DNA from: Micromonospora_G sp044458865
GTDB taxonomy: Bacteria; Actinomycetota; Actinomycetes; Mycobacteriales; Micromonosporaceae
Direction: 5' to 3'
DNA length: 64,000 nt
Assembly: GCF_044458865.1 (NCBI RefSeq)
Contig: NZ_JBITIH010000002.1
Span: forward strand, 1 to 64,000
The translations under genes were made by a program, and so were the position numbers. How positions within the stretch are numbered: the first letter of the stretch is position 1; each line of letters opens with the position of its first letter. Shown one piece after another: positions 1 through 8,496 of the stretch. The notes under the pieces were generated by a model that was given only the letters and a program-made list of their open reading frames with translations, was not told the origin of the DNA and did no database searches.

Positions 1-460
1 TGTGGAAAAAATGTCCCGACAACAAAAAGTTGCCAAAGGAATCCAAACCAACCAACCAATCCCCAAAGAGAAAGGCAAGCCGGCCCGGGAAAAAAACATA
101 ATTGGCACTGGCTTATCAAGCACCCTGTTGAGTTCTCAAAGAACAACCACACACCAGACCACAAACCCCACACAAGGGGCCCACAACCCGGGGCTTAACT
201 CCCACTTCCATTCACACCCGGCGTTCCCGCCCGGCGCTTTAACTACGCTACCCGGTCGTTTCCGCCGAGTCAAACCGGCGTTTCCCGGTTTGTCATCTCC
301 CCGATTCAAACCACAACCGGGCCCCTCCCAAACACACACAGCAACCTACACCATGCCCGATCAGAAGGATTCGCGGGCCGTCCGTATCCCCCGGTCTTAC
401 CCAGTGGATCTTGTCCGGTGCCCCGCTGACTCCGAAAAAGTTACCGGATGACTGGTTCAA
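1..460 (-). promoter_or_regulatory. rRNA operon leader (16S gene off the left edge)
   Basis: Read on the minus strand, this stretch has the layout of an actinobacterial rrn leader. A promoter is followed by the antitermination segment at 104-145 (ends TTCTTTGAGAACTCAACAG and TTGATAAGCCAGTGCC), then a T-rich run that ends at base 1 just where a 16S gene would begin. Base composition is unlike a coding region. Open frames here (for example 2-451 plus) are not convincing genes. The 16S gene itself is not in the window, so this is an inference from the leader sequence. Confidence 0.75.
245..273 (-). promoter_or_regulatory. rrn promoter
   Basis: On the minus strand TTGACT (268-273) is followed after 17 bases by TAGCGT (245-250). 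This is a good sigma-70/HrdB-type match and sits upstream of the antitermination segment, as expected for a ribosomal RNA promoter. Confidence 0.65.
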
Positions 461-513
461 CGCCAAATCGATCAACACAACTGGGTTTCGAACCCCGTGG
501 GGACCTCGCGACG

Positions 514-768
514 TCACTGCCCACGGCCCACCCTCCTCACCGACAACCAGGCACGGAGACCGAGCAGACCGACGGCCGTACCGAGCACCAGTGAGACGAC
601 AATCAGCAGCGCGTGTATCCAGAGGAATCCCGTTGGGGCTCCCTGGGCCACGTCTCCATCGGTCCAGGATCGCGGATCCCGCCAGATCGCCAGACCGAAC
701 CGGGGCCAGATCACCCAGGTCCAGACCCCGACCCCGGACAGAAACAACGCCCAACCTCGCGAAAGCAT
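514..768 (-). CDS. SCO4848 family small membrane protein
   Basis: The 84-residue protein starts MLSRGWALFLSGVGVW and has two hydrophobic segments, one near residues 5-22 and one near residues 48-70. Between them lies the WIWPRF...IWRDPRSW pattern that I associate with the actinobacterial SCO4848 family of membrane proteins of unknown role. I chose the ATG at 768 because family members begin there. An in-frame start at 807 would add 13 poorly supported residues. It lies upstream of the rrn leader and is transcribed in the same direction. Function is unknown. Confidence 0.7.
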   Translation of the reverse strand: MLSRGWALFLSGVGVWTWVIWPRFGLAIWRDPRSWTDGDVAQGAPTGFLWIHALLIVVSLVLGTAVGLLGLRAWLSVRRVGRGQ

Positions 769-924
769 CACGAGCGGTAAGTCTCCCAGGACGAGTCGGT
801 CAGCCACGACCTGCGTCGAAGGGGTTTCGGCTGGCGCTATGGCCGCGGGCGGAATTTCGCCCGGCGGGGAGGTAGGCGCACCGGTGCCGCCGCAACCAAC
901 GGCCCGTCAACACGTCGGACGGGA

Positions 925-1305
925 TCAGGCCCGGAGTCGGCGTACTCCCCTGGACGTGGCCACGATCAGTGCGCCGATCAGGAGCAGCAGCGCACCCCCG
1001 GCAAGTAGCCAGCCGGGAGAGGCCGCGTCGCCGCCGGTCACCGGAAGATCACCCGATCTGGTGGGGCTGGGGGTGGGGTGGCCGGTCGGGGTTCCGCTGG
1101 GTTGCACCGGGAGCACCTCGAAGCTGACTCCGCCAGGGGTGGGAGTGGCTGGCCCTGGCGCGACAGCACTGGACGGCAGGCGTGAACCAGCGGTCGCGGG
1201 ACCACCGATGCCGAGACCCAGGACCAACGCCGCGCCAACGACGAGCGTGCTGACCAGAACCGGGCCACGGCGCTCCGCGCGCCGGCCCTTCCGACGGACG
1301 ACCAT
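925..1305 (-). CDS. LPXTG-type cell-wall anchored protein
   Basis: A 126-residue secreted protein. Residues 1-40 are a long signal peptide with an Arg-rich start (RRKGRRAERR) and an Ala/Gly/Leu hydrophobic core. The middle is Pro/Ser/Thr-rich, as expected for a wall-spanning linker. Residues 87-91 are LPVTG, followed by a membrane segment (about 98-116) and a basic tail RRLRA. Together these form a sortase sorting signal. No folded domain is evident, so it is probably a small surface spacer or adhesin-like protein. No sortase gene is next to it. Confidence 0.75.
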   Translation of the reverse strand: MVVRRKGRRAERRGPVLVSTLVVGAALVLGLGIGGPATAGSRLPSSAVAPGPATPTPGGVSFEVLPVQPSGTPTGHPTPSPTRSGDLPVTGGDAASPGWLLAGGALLLLIGALIVATSRGVRRLRA

Positions 1306-1593
1306 CGTGGTACCCCCTCCGCGACCAGCGCCGGTAGAGCTGGTGAGCGGGAGCTGTGCCCGCCCACGTGCGGGTGACGGGGAGTCGTCCCCGTACGCCC
1401 GCTTCCCTGGTGACGATAGCGAGAAATTATCTTGTTTCGGGGCAAACAGTCAGGCGGTTCCCATGACGGGTGACGGCGGTGGCAACGGCGGGCGGTCCAT
1501 GTCCGTACCGCCGTGTTCCGGCGGTGTCCGACCCGATCGACCTGGGACTTCGCCTAGATTTATGTGATTCTCCGCGCTGTTACTATGGCGCCC
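1306..1593. other. Divergent intergenic region
   Basis: This separates the LPXTG gene (minus) from the dehydratase (plus). For the plus gene, TACTAT (1581-1586) sits 7 bases before the ATG at 1594, which suggests a leaderless transcript. AT-rich sequence at 1415-1440 (minus strand GATAAT and TATCGT) could carry the promoter of the LPXTG gene. Confidence 0.4.
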
Positions 1594-2586
1594 ATGCGCT
1601 TACTGGTCACCGGCGGTGCGGGTTTCATCGGTTCGAATTTCGTCCGTCAGGCACTGGACGCACTCGATTGCCAGGTCGACGTCCTGGACGCCCTCACGTA
1701 CGCGGGCGACCGGAGCAGCCTTGCCGAGGTGGAACACCGGATCAACTTCGTGCACGGCTCCGTGACCGACGCCGCCACCGTCGACGAGCTGGTACGGCAG
1801 GCCGACACGGTGGTGCATTTCGCGGCGGAGTCGCACAACGACAACTCGGTGATGGATCCGAGCCCATTCGTGCAGACGAATCTCATCGGGACGTTCAACA
1901 TCCTGGAGAGCGTGCGGCGGCACGACAAGCGGCTGCACCACATCTCCACCGACGAGGTCTTCGGGGACCTGGAGCTGGACGAGGATCGCCGGTTCACCGA
2001 GGAGAGTGCGTTCGACCCGTCGAGTCCGTACTCCTCCACCAAGGCCGGCTCGGACCTGATGGTGCGCGGCTGGATCCGCTCGTTCGGCGTACGCGCGACC
2101 ATCTCGCACTGCTCGAACAACTACGGGCCGTTCCACCACATCGAGAAGTTCATTCCCCGGCAGATCACGAATGTGATCGACGGTGTTCGCCCGAAGGTCT
2201 ACGGCTCCGGGCAGAACGTCCGGGACTGGATCCACGTGCACGACCACAACACCGCGGTCAACGCGATCTTGGAACGCGGACGGATCGGGCAGACGTACCT
2301 GATCGGTGCCGAGTGCGAACTCAACAACATCGTGGTGGTCCAGGAGATCCTCCGCCTCATGGGTCGGCCGGACGACTGGTTCGACATGGTGGGTGACCGC
2401 CCCGGGCACGATCTGCGTTACGCGATCGACTCCAGCAAGCTCCAGGCGGAGCTGGGCTGGAAGCCGCAGTACCTGAACTTCCGCGACGGTCTCGCCCAGA
2501 CCATCGAGTGGTACCAGCAGAACGAGAGCTGGTGGCGCCCGAAGAAGGAAGCGACCGAGGCGAAGTACCGCGAGATGGGCCGCTGA
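1594..2586 (+). CDS. rmlB: dTDP-glucose 4,6-dehydratase
   Basis: Converts dTDP-glucose to dTDP-4-keto-6-deoxyglucose, the branch point to rhamnose and other deoxysugars. The 330-residue length is typical. It opens with the Rossmann motif GGAGFIGS (residues 7-14), has the TDEVFGD segment with the catalytic Thr-Asp-Glu, and the YSSTK motif (Tyr and Lys of the extended SDR family). The start at 1594 gives the family's usual N-terminus (MRLLVTGG). The other rml genes are not adjacent, so it acts with genes elsewhere, either in cell-wall sugar or secondary-metabolite sugar synthesis. Confidence 0.9.
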   Translation: MRLLVTGGAGFIGSNFVRQALDALDCQVDVLDALTYAGDRSSLAEVEHRINFVHGSVTDAATVDELVRQADTVVHFAAESHNDNSVMDPSPFVQTNLIGTFNILESVRRHDKRLHHISTDEVFGDLELDEDRRFTEESAFDPSSPYSSTKAGSDLMVRGWIRSFGVRATISHCSNNYGPFHHIEKFIPRQITNVIDGVRPKVYGSGQNVRDWIHVHDHNTAVNAILERGRIGQTYLIGAECELNNIVVVQEILRLMGRPDDWFDMVGDRPGHDLRYAIDSSKLQAELGWKPQYLNFRDGLAQTIEWYQQNESWWRPKKEATEAKYREMGR

Positions 2587-2609
2587 CCCGGACCGCCCAC
2601 GATTCTTCC

Positions 2610-2643
2610 GAACGCGCTGCTCACCGCCGTGAGCAGCGCGTTC
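2610..2643 (+). terminator. Hairpin terminator after rmlB
   Basis: A perfect 15-bp inverted repeat (2610-2624 with 2629-2643) with a CGCC loop lies 24 bases after the rmlB stop and is followed by a short T-containing run (GTCGTTT). Confidence 0.75.
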
Positions 2644-2689
2644 GTCGTTTAGCTGGTCACTACCACCGAACCGGTCGGCACGTTCCTTG

Positions 2690-2712
2690 ATACCCCTGGG
2701 GGGTAGGGGTAT
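2690..2712 (+). promoter_or_regulatory. CsoR-type copper operator
   Basis: ATACCCC (2690-2696) and GGGGTAT (2706-2712) form an inverted repeat around a G-rich centre. This matches the known form of CsoR sites (ATACCCC/GGGGTAT arms). It sits 66 bases before the copper chaperone start, so copper would relieve repression of the copZ operon. No csoR gene is in the window. Confidence 0.75.
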
Positions 2713-2778
2713 GGTGACGGGAGCAGGGACCGTGCCGCCCGGCACGGCCGACCACCTCAGAAACCAGGAGTCCCTACC

Positions 2779-2982
2779 GTGGAAACGACCTACCAGGTAA
2801 CCGGAATGACCTGCGGCCACTGCGTCGCATCGGTGCAGACCGAGGTCGGCGCCCTGCCCGGCGTCCACGAGGTGCGGGTCGACCTCGCCACCGGCGCCGT
2901 AACCGTCAGCAGCGACCAACCCCTCGACGAGACGGCCGTCCGCGCCGCCGTCGACGAGGCCGGCTACAACCTGGTCGGCTAA
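2779..2982 (+). CDS. copZ: Copper chaperone (HMA domain)
   Basis: A 67-residue single heavy-metal-associated domain with the metal-binding GMTCGHC motif at residues 8-14 (Cys11 and Cys14). It carries Cu(I) in the cytoplasm and passes it to the P-type ATPase encoded downstream. The GTG start at 2779 has a ribosome binding site (CAGGAG, 2765-2770). It is the first gene of a copper operon under the CsoR-type site upstream, with 6 bases to the next gene. Confidence 0.9.
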   Translation: METTYQVTGMTCGHCVASVQTEVGALPGVHEVRVDLATGAVTVSSDQPLDETAVRAAVDEAGYNLVG

Positions 2983-2988
2983 CCACCG

Positions 2989-3963
2989 ATGAGAACCGGA
3001 TACAAGATCGGTGGCTACCTGGCCGGGCTGGCGGCGGTCTTCACCGCCGCACTCGGCGTCGGCCAGGTAGCCGGTGGCCCGGCTGCGCCCTCCACCAGCA
3101 CCGAACAGCCCGGTCACGGCCACGGCACCCCCGACTCCGGCCACACCTCCGACTCCGCAACCGCGCAGCCGGGAAAGAACAGCACCGGAACCGGTAACCC
3201 CGCCCGGGGTGGCGGGGCGACACGTACACCGGGCGGGCTCGCGGTCGCCCAGGACGGCTACCGGCTCGTTCCCCTCACCACCACCCTCGCCACCGGCCCG
3301 GCCAATCCGTTCTCGTTCCGGGTGCTGGGACCGGACGGCAGCCCGGTCACCGCGTACACGCCGACCCACGACAAGAACCTGCACCTGATCGTGGTCCGAC
3401 GCGACCTCTCCGGGTTCCAGCACGTACATCCACAGATGGCCGTCGACGGAACCTGGTCGGTGCCGCTCACCATCGCCTCGGCCGGGCCAATGCGCCTGAT
3501 CGCCGACTTCCAACCAGCCGCACGTTCCGACAACGTCACGCTCGGCGTGGACATACCCGCCCCCGGTGACTACCGGCCGGTGCCGCTGCCCGCCACGGGC
3601 CGGAGCGCGTCGGCGGGAGACGGCTACACGGTCACCCTCGACGGCGACCTCGAACCCGGCACGTCGTCGACCCTCACCCTGACCGTGAGCAGGTACGGCA
3701 CCCCCGTCACCGACCTGGAGCCCTACCTCGCGGCGTACGGTCACCTGGTGGCCCTACGCGACGGCGACCTGGCCTACCTACACGTACATCCAGACGGCGG
3801 ACCCGGCGACGGACGGACCCCGTCCGGACCGGCCGTCACGTTCCAGGTCGAGGTGCCGAGCGCCGGGGCCTACCGCCTCTACCTGGACTTCCAACACCTG
3901 GGCGCGGTACGCACCGCCGAATTCACCGTGCTCGCCGGTGTCCACGGCGACAGCCACGGTTAA
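2989..3963 (+). CDS. Secreted protein of the copper operon with two HVHP repeats
   Basis: A 324-residue exported protein. It has an N-terminal signal or anchor segment (about residues 8-30), then a His/Ser/Thr-rich linker (GHGHGTPDSGHTS), then two similar beta-rich units. Each unit contains a His-rich stretch: HLIVVRRDLSGFQHVHP in the first and HLVALRDGDLAYLHVHP in the second. The repeated His pairs and the place between copZ and copA suggest an extracytoplasmic copper-binding role, but no enzymatic motif is visible. Proteins of this type are common in actinobacterial copper loci. The exact function is not known to me. Confidence 0.7.
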   Translation: MRTGYKIGGYLAGLAAVFTAALGVGQVAGGPAAPSTSTEQPGHGHGTPDSGHTSDSATAQPGKNSTGTGNPARGGGATRTPGGLAVAQDGYRLVPLTTTLATGPANPFSFRVLGPDGSPVTAYTPTHDKNLHLIVVRRDLSGFQHVHPQMAVDGTWSVPLTIASAGPMRLIADFQPAARSDNVTLGVDIPAPGDYRPVPLPATGRSASAGDGYTVTLDGDLEPGTSSTLTLTVSRYGTPVTDLEPYLAAYGHLVALRDGDLAYLHVHPDGGPGDGRTPSGPAVTFQVEVPSAGAYRLYLDFQHLGAVRTAEFTVLAGVHGDSHG

Positions 3964-3974
3964 GGAGATCACCG

Positions 3975-6239
3975 ATGACCACCGCCGGCCGATCCCTGCC
4001 CCTGGCCGCCACACCGATCGAACTGACCATCGGCGGCATGACCTGCGCCTCCTGCGCCTCCCGCATCGAGAAGAAGCTGAACCGGATCGACGGGGTGAGT
4101 GCGACGGTCAACTACGCCACGGAGAAGGCCAGCGTCACACTGACCGACGACACCGTCACCGTGGCCGAGCTGATCGCCACGGTGGAGAAGACCGGTTACA
4201 CCGCTGCGGTCCCACCACCGCCCCGGCCCGCCGGGGAGACCGAGAGCGACGGGAGACCAGTCGACGAGCTGCGCGGTCTCCGTACGCGATTGTGGGTTTC
4301 GCTGGTCCTGACCGTGCCGGTGATCGCGCTGGCGATGGTCCCGGCGCTCCAGTTCACCTACTGGCAGTGGCTGTCGCTGACCCTGGCCGCCCCGGTCGTC
4401 GTCTACGGCGGCCTGCCCTTCCACCGCGCGGCGGTGGTGAACCTGCGGCACGGGGCGGCGACCATGGACACCCTGGTCTCGCTCGGCACCGCCGCCGCTT
4501 TCGGCTGGTCGCTCTGGGCGCTCTTCCTCGGCACCGCCGGCACCCCCGGCATGGTCCACCCGTTCAGCTTCGCCATCAGCCGCTCCGACGGCAGCGGCAA
4601 CATCTACCTGGAGGCCGCCGCCGGGGTGACCCTGTTCATCCTCGCCGGCCGCTACTTCGAGGCCAGGTCCAAGCGGCGGGCCGGGGCAGCCCTCCGTGCC
4701 CTGCTCGAACTGGGCGCCCGGGACGTCGCGGTGCTGCACGGCAACACCGAGGTACGGATACCGGTCGAGCAGCTCACCGTCGGCGACCGGTTCGTGGTCC
4801 GGCCCGGGGAGAAGATCGCCACCGACGGCGTGGTCGAAGACGGCACCTCGGCGGTCGACGCGAGCCTGCTCACCGGCGAGTCCGTACCGGTAGAGGTGGG
4901 GCCGGGTGAACCGGTGGTCGGCGCGACCGTCAACGCCGGCGGACGGCTGGTGGTCCGCGCCACCCGGATCGGCTCGGACACCCAACTCGCCCAGATGGCG
5001 AAGCTGGTGGAACAGGCGCAGACCGGCAAGGCGCAGGTGCAACGGCTCGCTGACCGGATCTCCGGGGTGTTCGTACCGGTGGTCATCGCACTGGCGGTCG
5101 CGACCCTGGGCTACTGGCTCGGCACCGGCGCGGGCGGGACCGCCGCGTTCACCGCCGCCGTCGCCGTACTGATCATCGCCTGTCCCTGCGCGCTGGGCCT
5201 GGCGACACCGACCGCCCTGCTGGTCGGCACCGGCCGGGGCGCGCAACTCGGCATCCTGATCAAGGGTCCGCAGGTGCTCGAATCGACCCGCACGGTGGAC
5301 ACGGTGGTGCTGGACAAGACCGGCACCGTCACCACCGGTCAGATGACCCTGGTCGACATCGTCGCCGCCGAGGCAGAGGACCCCGACGAGGCGCTGCGCC
5401 TGGTCGGCGCGGTCGAGGCCGGTTCCGAACACCCGATCGCGCGGGCCATCGCCGCCGGCGCGGCCGAACGGATCGGCACGCTGCCCACCGTGGGCGACTT
5501 CGCCGGACTCGGTGGGCTCGGCGTCACCGGCACGGTCGACGGACGTGAACTCGTCGTCGGACGGGAGCGGCTGCTCCGCGACCGGGGACTGGAACTGCCC
5601 GACTCGCTGGCGGCGGCTCGCGCCGAGGCGGAGGAGGCTGGTCGTACCGCGGTCTTCGCCGGTTGGGACGGCCGGGCACGGGCGGTCTTCGTGGTCGCGG
5701 ACGTGGTCCGACCGACGAGCGTCGACGCGGTCGCCGCACTGCGCCGGCTCGGTCTCACCCCGGTGCTGCTCACCGGGGACAACACCGGGGTCGCCCGGTC
5801 GGTCGCAGGCGAGCTGGGCATCGACGAGGTGATCGCGGAGGTGCTGCCGGCGGAGAAGGTCGACGTCGTCAGGCGGCTACAGGACCAGGGCCGGGTGGTG
5901 GCGATGGTCGGCGACGGTGTGAACGACGCCGCCGCACTGGCCCAGGCCGACCTCGGCATCGCCATGGGCACCGGCACCGACGTGGCGATCGAGGCCGCCG
6001 ACCTGACCCTGGTACGGGACGACCTGATCGCCGCCGCAGACGCGATCAGGCTCTCCCGGCGCACTCTGCGGATCATCAAGAGCAACCTGTTCTGGGCGTT
6101 CGGCTACAACGTCGCGGCCCTCCCACTGGCGGCGGCGGGCCTGCTCAACCCGATGATCGCCGGTGCCGCGATGGCGTTCTCCTCGGTCTTCGTGGTCGCC
6201 AACAGCCTGCGTCTGCGCGGTTTCCGCCCACTACGTTGA
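3975..6239 (+). CDS. copA: Copper-exporting P1B-type ATPase
   Basis: Pumps Cu(I) out of the cytoplasm at the expense of ATP. The 754-residue protein has an N-terminal HMA domain with GMTCASC (residues 21-27), the intramembrane CPC metal site (403-405), the phosphorylation motif DKTGT (447-451), the P1B-specific SEHP motif and the hinge GDGVND (646-651). Eight membrane segments fit the sequence. A strong ribosome binding site (AAGGAG) sits right after the previous stop. Being last in the copZ operon, it is the efflux step of the copper response. Confidence 0.93.
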   Translation: MTTAGRSLPLAATPIELTIGGMTCASCASRIEKKLNRIDGVSATVNYATEKASVTLTDDTVTVAELIATVEKTGYTAAVPPPPRPAGETESDGRPVDELRGLRTRLWVSLVLTVPVIALAMVPALQFTYWQWLSLTLAAPVVVYGGLPFHRAAVVNLRHGAATMDTLVSLGTAAAFGWSLWALFLGTAGTPGMVHPFSFAISRSDGSGNIYLEAAAGVTLFILAGRYFEARSKRRAGAALRALLELGARDVAVLHGNTEVRIPVEQLTVGDRFVVRPGEKIATDGVVEDGTSAVDASLLTGESVPVEVGPGEPVVGATVNAGGRLVVRATRIGSDTQLAQMAKLVEQAQTGKAQVQRLADRISGVFVPVVIALAVATLGYWLGTGAGGTAAFTAAVAVLIIACPCALGLATPTALLVGTGRGAQLGILIKGPQVLESTRTVDTVVLDKTGTVTTGQMTLVDIVAAEAEDPDEALRLVGAVEAGSEHPIARAIAAGAAERIGTLPTVGDFAGLGGLGVTGTVDGRELVVGRERLLRDRGLELPDSLAAARAEAEEAGRTAVFAGWDGRARAVFVVADVVRPTSVDAVAALRRLGLTPVLLTGDNTGVARSVAGELGIDEVIAEVLPAEKVDVVRRLQDQGRVVAMVGDGVNDAAALAQADLGIAMGTGTDVAIEAADLTLVRDDLIAAADAIRLSRRTLRIIKSNLFWAFGYNVAALPLAAAGLLNPMIAGAAMAFSSVFVVANSLRLRGFRPLR

Positions 6240-6250
6240 CCAGCGACGGA

Positions 6251-6320
6251 CGGTCAGGCTGCGGGCGGTCAGGCTGCGGGCGGTCAGGGGCCGGAGCGGT
6301 CAGGCTGCGGGCGGTCAGGG
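6251..6320. repeat. 15-bp short tandem repeat
   Basis: The unit CGGTCAGGCTGCGGG occurs at 6251-6265, 6266-6280 and 6297-6311, with partial copies CGGTCAGG at 6281 and 6312. It fills the gap between copA and the convergent oligopeptidase gene and runs into the last codons of the latter. It may be a local slippage product. Confidence 0.8.
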
Positions 6321-8432
6321 GGTCAGGCGGCGCCAGAGGAACTCCAGGATCAGGGCCCACTTGACCGCCCGCTGGGCGTTGTTCGCCGCCGCGCCATGGC
6401 CGCCCTCGACGTTCTCGTAGTAGGAGACGTCGTATCCGTACTCCTCCAACCGGGCCACCATCTTGCGGGCATGACCGGGATGGACCCGGTCGTCGCGGGT
6501 CGAGGTCACCAACAGGATCGGAGGGTACGGCCGACCCGGCCGCACGTTGTGGTACGGCGAGAACCCACGCAGGTACGCCCAGTCCGCCTCCCGGTCCGGG
6601 TCACCGTACTCGGCCATCCACGACGCCCCGGCCAGCAACCTGTGGTACCGCCGCAGGTCGAGCAGGGGCACCGTGGCGACAATCGCGCCGAACAGCTCCG
6701 GGTAGCGGGTAAGCATCACGCCCATCAGCAGGCCACCGTTGCTACCGCCCTCGATGCCCAGCCGGCCGGGATCGGTGATGCCCCGAGCCACCAGGTCTGT
6801 CGCCACGGCGGCAAAATCCTCGTACGCCCGGAGCCGGTTCTCCCGCATCGCGGCCAGATGCCAGCGCGGGCCGTACTCGCCACCACCCCGGATGTTCGCC
6901 ACCACGTAGGTGCCGCCCCGAGCCAGCCAACCCCGGCCGACGATACCGTCGTATCCCGGCGTCATCGACACCTCGAAGCCGCCGTACCCGGTCAGCAGCG
7001 TCGGCCCGGCAGCGCCGTCGGGTGGACCCACCACGAAGTACGGCACCCGGGTTCCGTCGGCCGAGACGGCGAAGAGCTGCCGGACCGACAGACCGGTCGG
7101 GTCGAAGAAGGCCGGCGCCTGCTTGAGAATGCCGATCCCGGTGCCGAACGTACCGGACGCACTGTCCTCCGCGCCGAACGTGCTCTCCTCCACGTCGGAC
7201 CCGCCAGCGACGCCGCCCTCCGCATCGAACCGCCCGTGCCGCAGCGTCGCCGGCTGGAGAAAGCCGTCGGTGACGAGGAGGAACTCGTCGCTGTGCTCGG
7301 GATTCGTGTCGACGACGTCGGTGTGCTGGAATCCGGGCGCCTGGTCCAGTACGGCCCGCCGCCAACCCCCGTCCTGCGGGGTGAGCACCTCCAGTCGCTG
7401 GCGTACGTCGTCGAGCACGGCCAGGATCAGGTGGTTGCGGGTCCAGCTGTGGTACCTGAACGAGGTGGTGGGGCCGGGTTCGAAGACCGGGGTCAGTTTC
7501 CGGTCACCGCCGAGGAAGTCATCGAGCCGGGCGACCAGCACCGCCCCCTCCGGATACGTGACCCCGTCGACCGCCCATTCCGACCGAAGCCGGATCAACA
7601 TCCACTCCCGGTGGATGTCGATCCACGCGTCGTCCGGCACGTCGATCCGGACCAGCTCCCCCGACTCGGTCAGGAGGAACTGTTCGGAACGGTAGAAATC
7701 AATCATGCGACTGACGAAGTCGCGCTCGAAGCCGGGCGTCGGATCGTGTCCGGCACCGACGGCAACGTCGGTACGGTCGCCCTCGTAGACGGTCTCCGCC
7801 GCACTCAACGGCGTACCGCGCCGCCACCGCTTCACCATCCGGGGGTGGCCGGAGTCGGTGAGTGACCCGGGACCGAAGTCGGTGCCGACGTAGATGTGGT
7901 CGGCGTCGATCCAGTCGACGTCGCTCTTCGCCTCCGGCAGAGTGAACCCGTCCGTGACGAAAATCCGCTCGGCGAGGTCGAACTCGCGTACCACCACCGC
8001 GTCGGAGCCGCCCCGGGAGAGGCTGACCAGGGCGCGCCGATAGTCCGGACGGAGCACGGCAGCGCCCTGCCAGACCCAGTTCTCACCCTCCTGGCGGGCC
8101 AGCTCATCCAGGTCCAGCAGGATCTCCCACTCCGGCTCCGGCTGCCGGTACCGTTCCAGCGTCGTACGGCGCCACAGCCCCCGCGGGTGGGCCGCGTCCT
8201 GCCACAGGTTGTAGAGCAGCTCGCCGCGCCAGCCCGGGTAGGCGATCCGGTCCTCGGCGTCGAGCACCTGGCGCAGTTCGTCGCGACGTGGCTCGTACGA
8301 GTCGACGCTGGTCAGGGCGGCGAGGGTGGCCGCGTTCCGGTCTGCCACCCAGCCGGTGGCCGCCTCACTGTCCAGTTCTTCGAGCCAGCGGTAACGGTCC
8401 TCGTCGTGCTCTTCGCCGTCGATGTCGGCCAT
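6315..8432 (-). CDS. Prolyl oligopeptidase family serine peptidase (S9A)
   Basis: Cleaves short proline-containing peptides in the cytoplasm. The 705-residue length is typical. The N-terminal half is the beta-propeller that gates the active site. The C-terminal hydrolase domain has the nucleophile Ser564 in GGSNGG, an Asp in TRDDRVHP and catalytic His679 in EGGHG, so the triad is complete. There is no signal peptide. The ATG at 8432 has a purine-rich site (GGGGAAGGGG) before it. The gene is monocistronic and convergent with copA. Confidence 0.9.
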   Translation of the reverse strand: MADIDGEEHDEDRYRWLEELDSEAATGWVADRNAATLAALTSVDSYEPRRDELRQVLDAEDRIAYPGWRGELLYNLWQDAAHPRGLWRRTTLERYRQPEPEWEILLDLDELARQEGENWVWQGAAVLRPDYRRALVSLSRGGSDAVVVREFDLAERIFVTDGFTLPEAKSDVDWIDADHIYVGTDFGPGSLTDSGHPRMVKRWRRGTPLSAAETVYEGDRTDVAVGAGHDPTPGFERDFVSRMIDFYRSEQFLLTESGELVRIDVPDDAWIDIHREWMLIRLRSEWAVDGVTYPEGAVLVARLDDFLGGDRKLTPVFEPGPTTSFRYHSWTRNHLILAVLDDVRQRLEVLTPQDGGWRRAVLDQAPGFQHTDVVDTNPEHSDEFLLVTDGFLQPATLRHGRFDAEGGVAGGSDVEESTFGAEDSASGTFGTGIGILKQAPAFFDPTGLSVRQLFAVSADGTRVPYFVVGPPDGAAGPTLLTGYGGFEVSMTPGYDGIVGRGWLARGGTYVVANIRGGGEYGPRWHLAAMRENRLRAYEDFAAVATDLVARGITDPGRLGIEGGSNGGLLMGVMLTRYPELFGAIVATVPLLDLRRYHRLLAGASWMAEYGDPDREADWAYLRGFSPYHNVRPGRPYPPILLVTSTRDDRVHPGHARKMVARLEEYGYDVSYYENVEGGHGAAANNAQRAVKWALILEFLWRRLTP

Positions 8433-8496
8433 CCGGCACCCCTTCCCCTACCTCGGCGTCGGACCGCCGCCGAAGGGAAGGTTAGGGGGTTCCGGG

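Noticed and set aside
2..451. Open frame of 149 codons at the left edge
   Set aside because: The composition and the antitermination motif on the other strand identify an rRNA operon leader, and the peptide has no coding character.
1600..3744. Long minus-strand open frame of 714 codons
   Set aside because: It covers rmlB and the copper genes on the opposite strand. It is a high-GC shadow without motifs.
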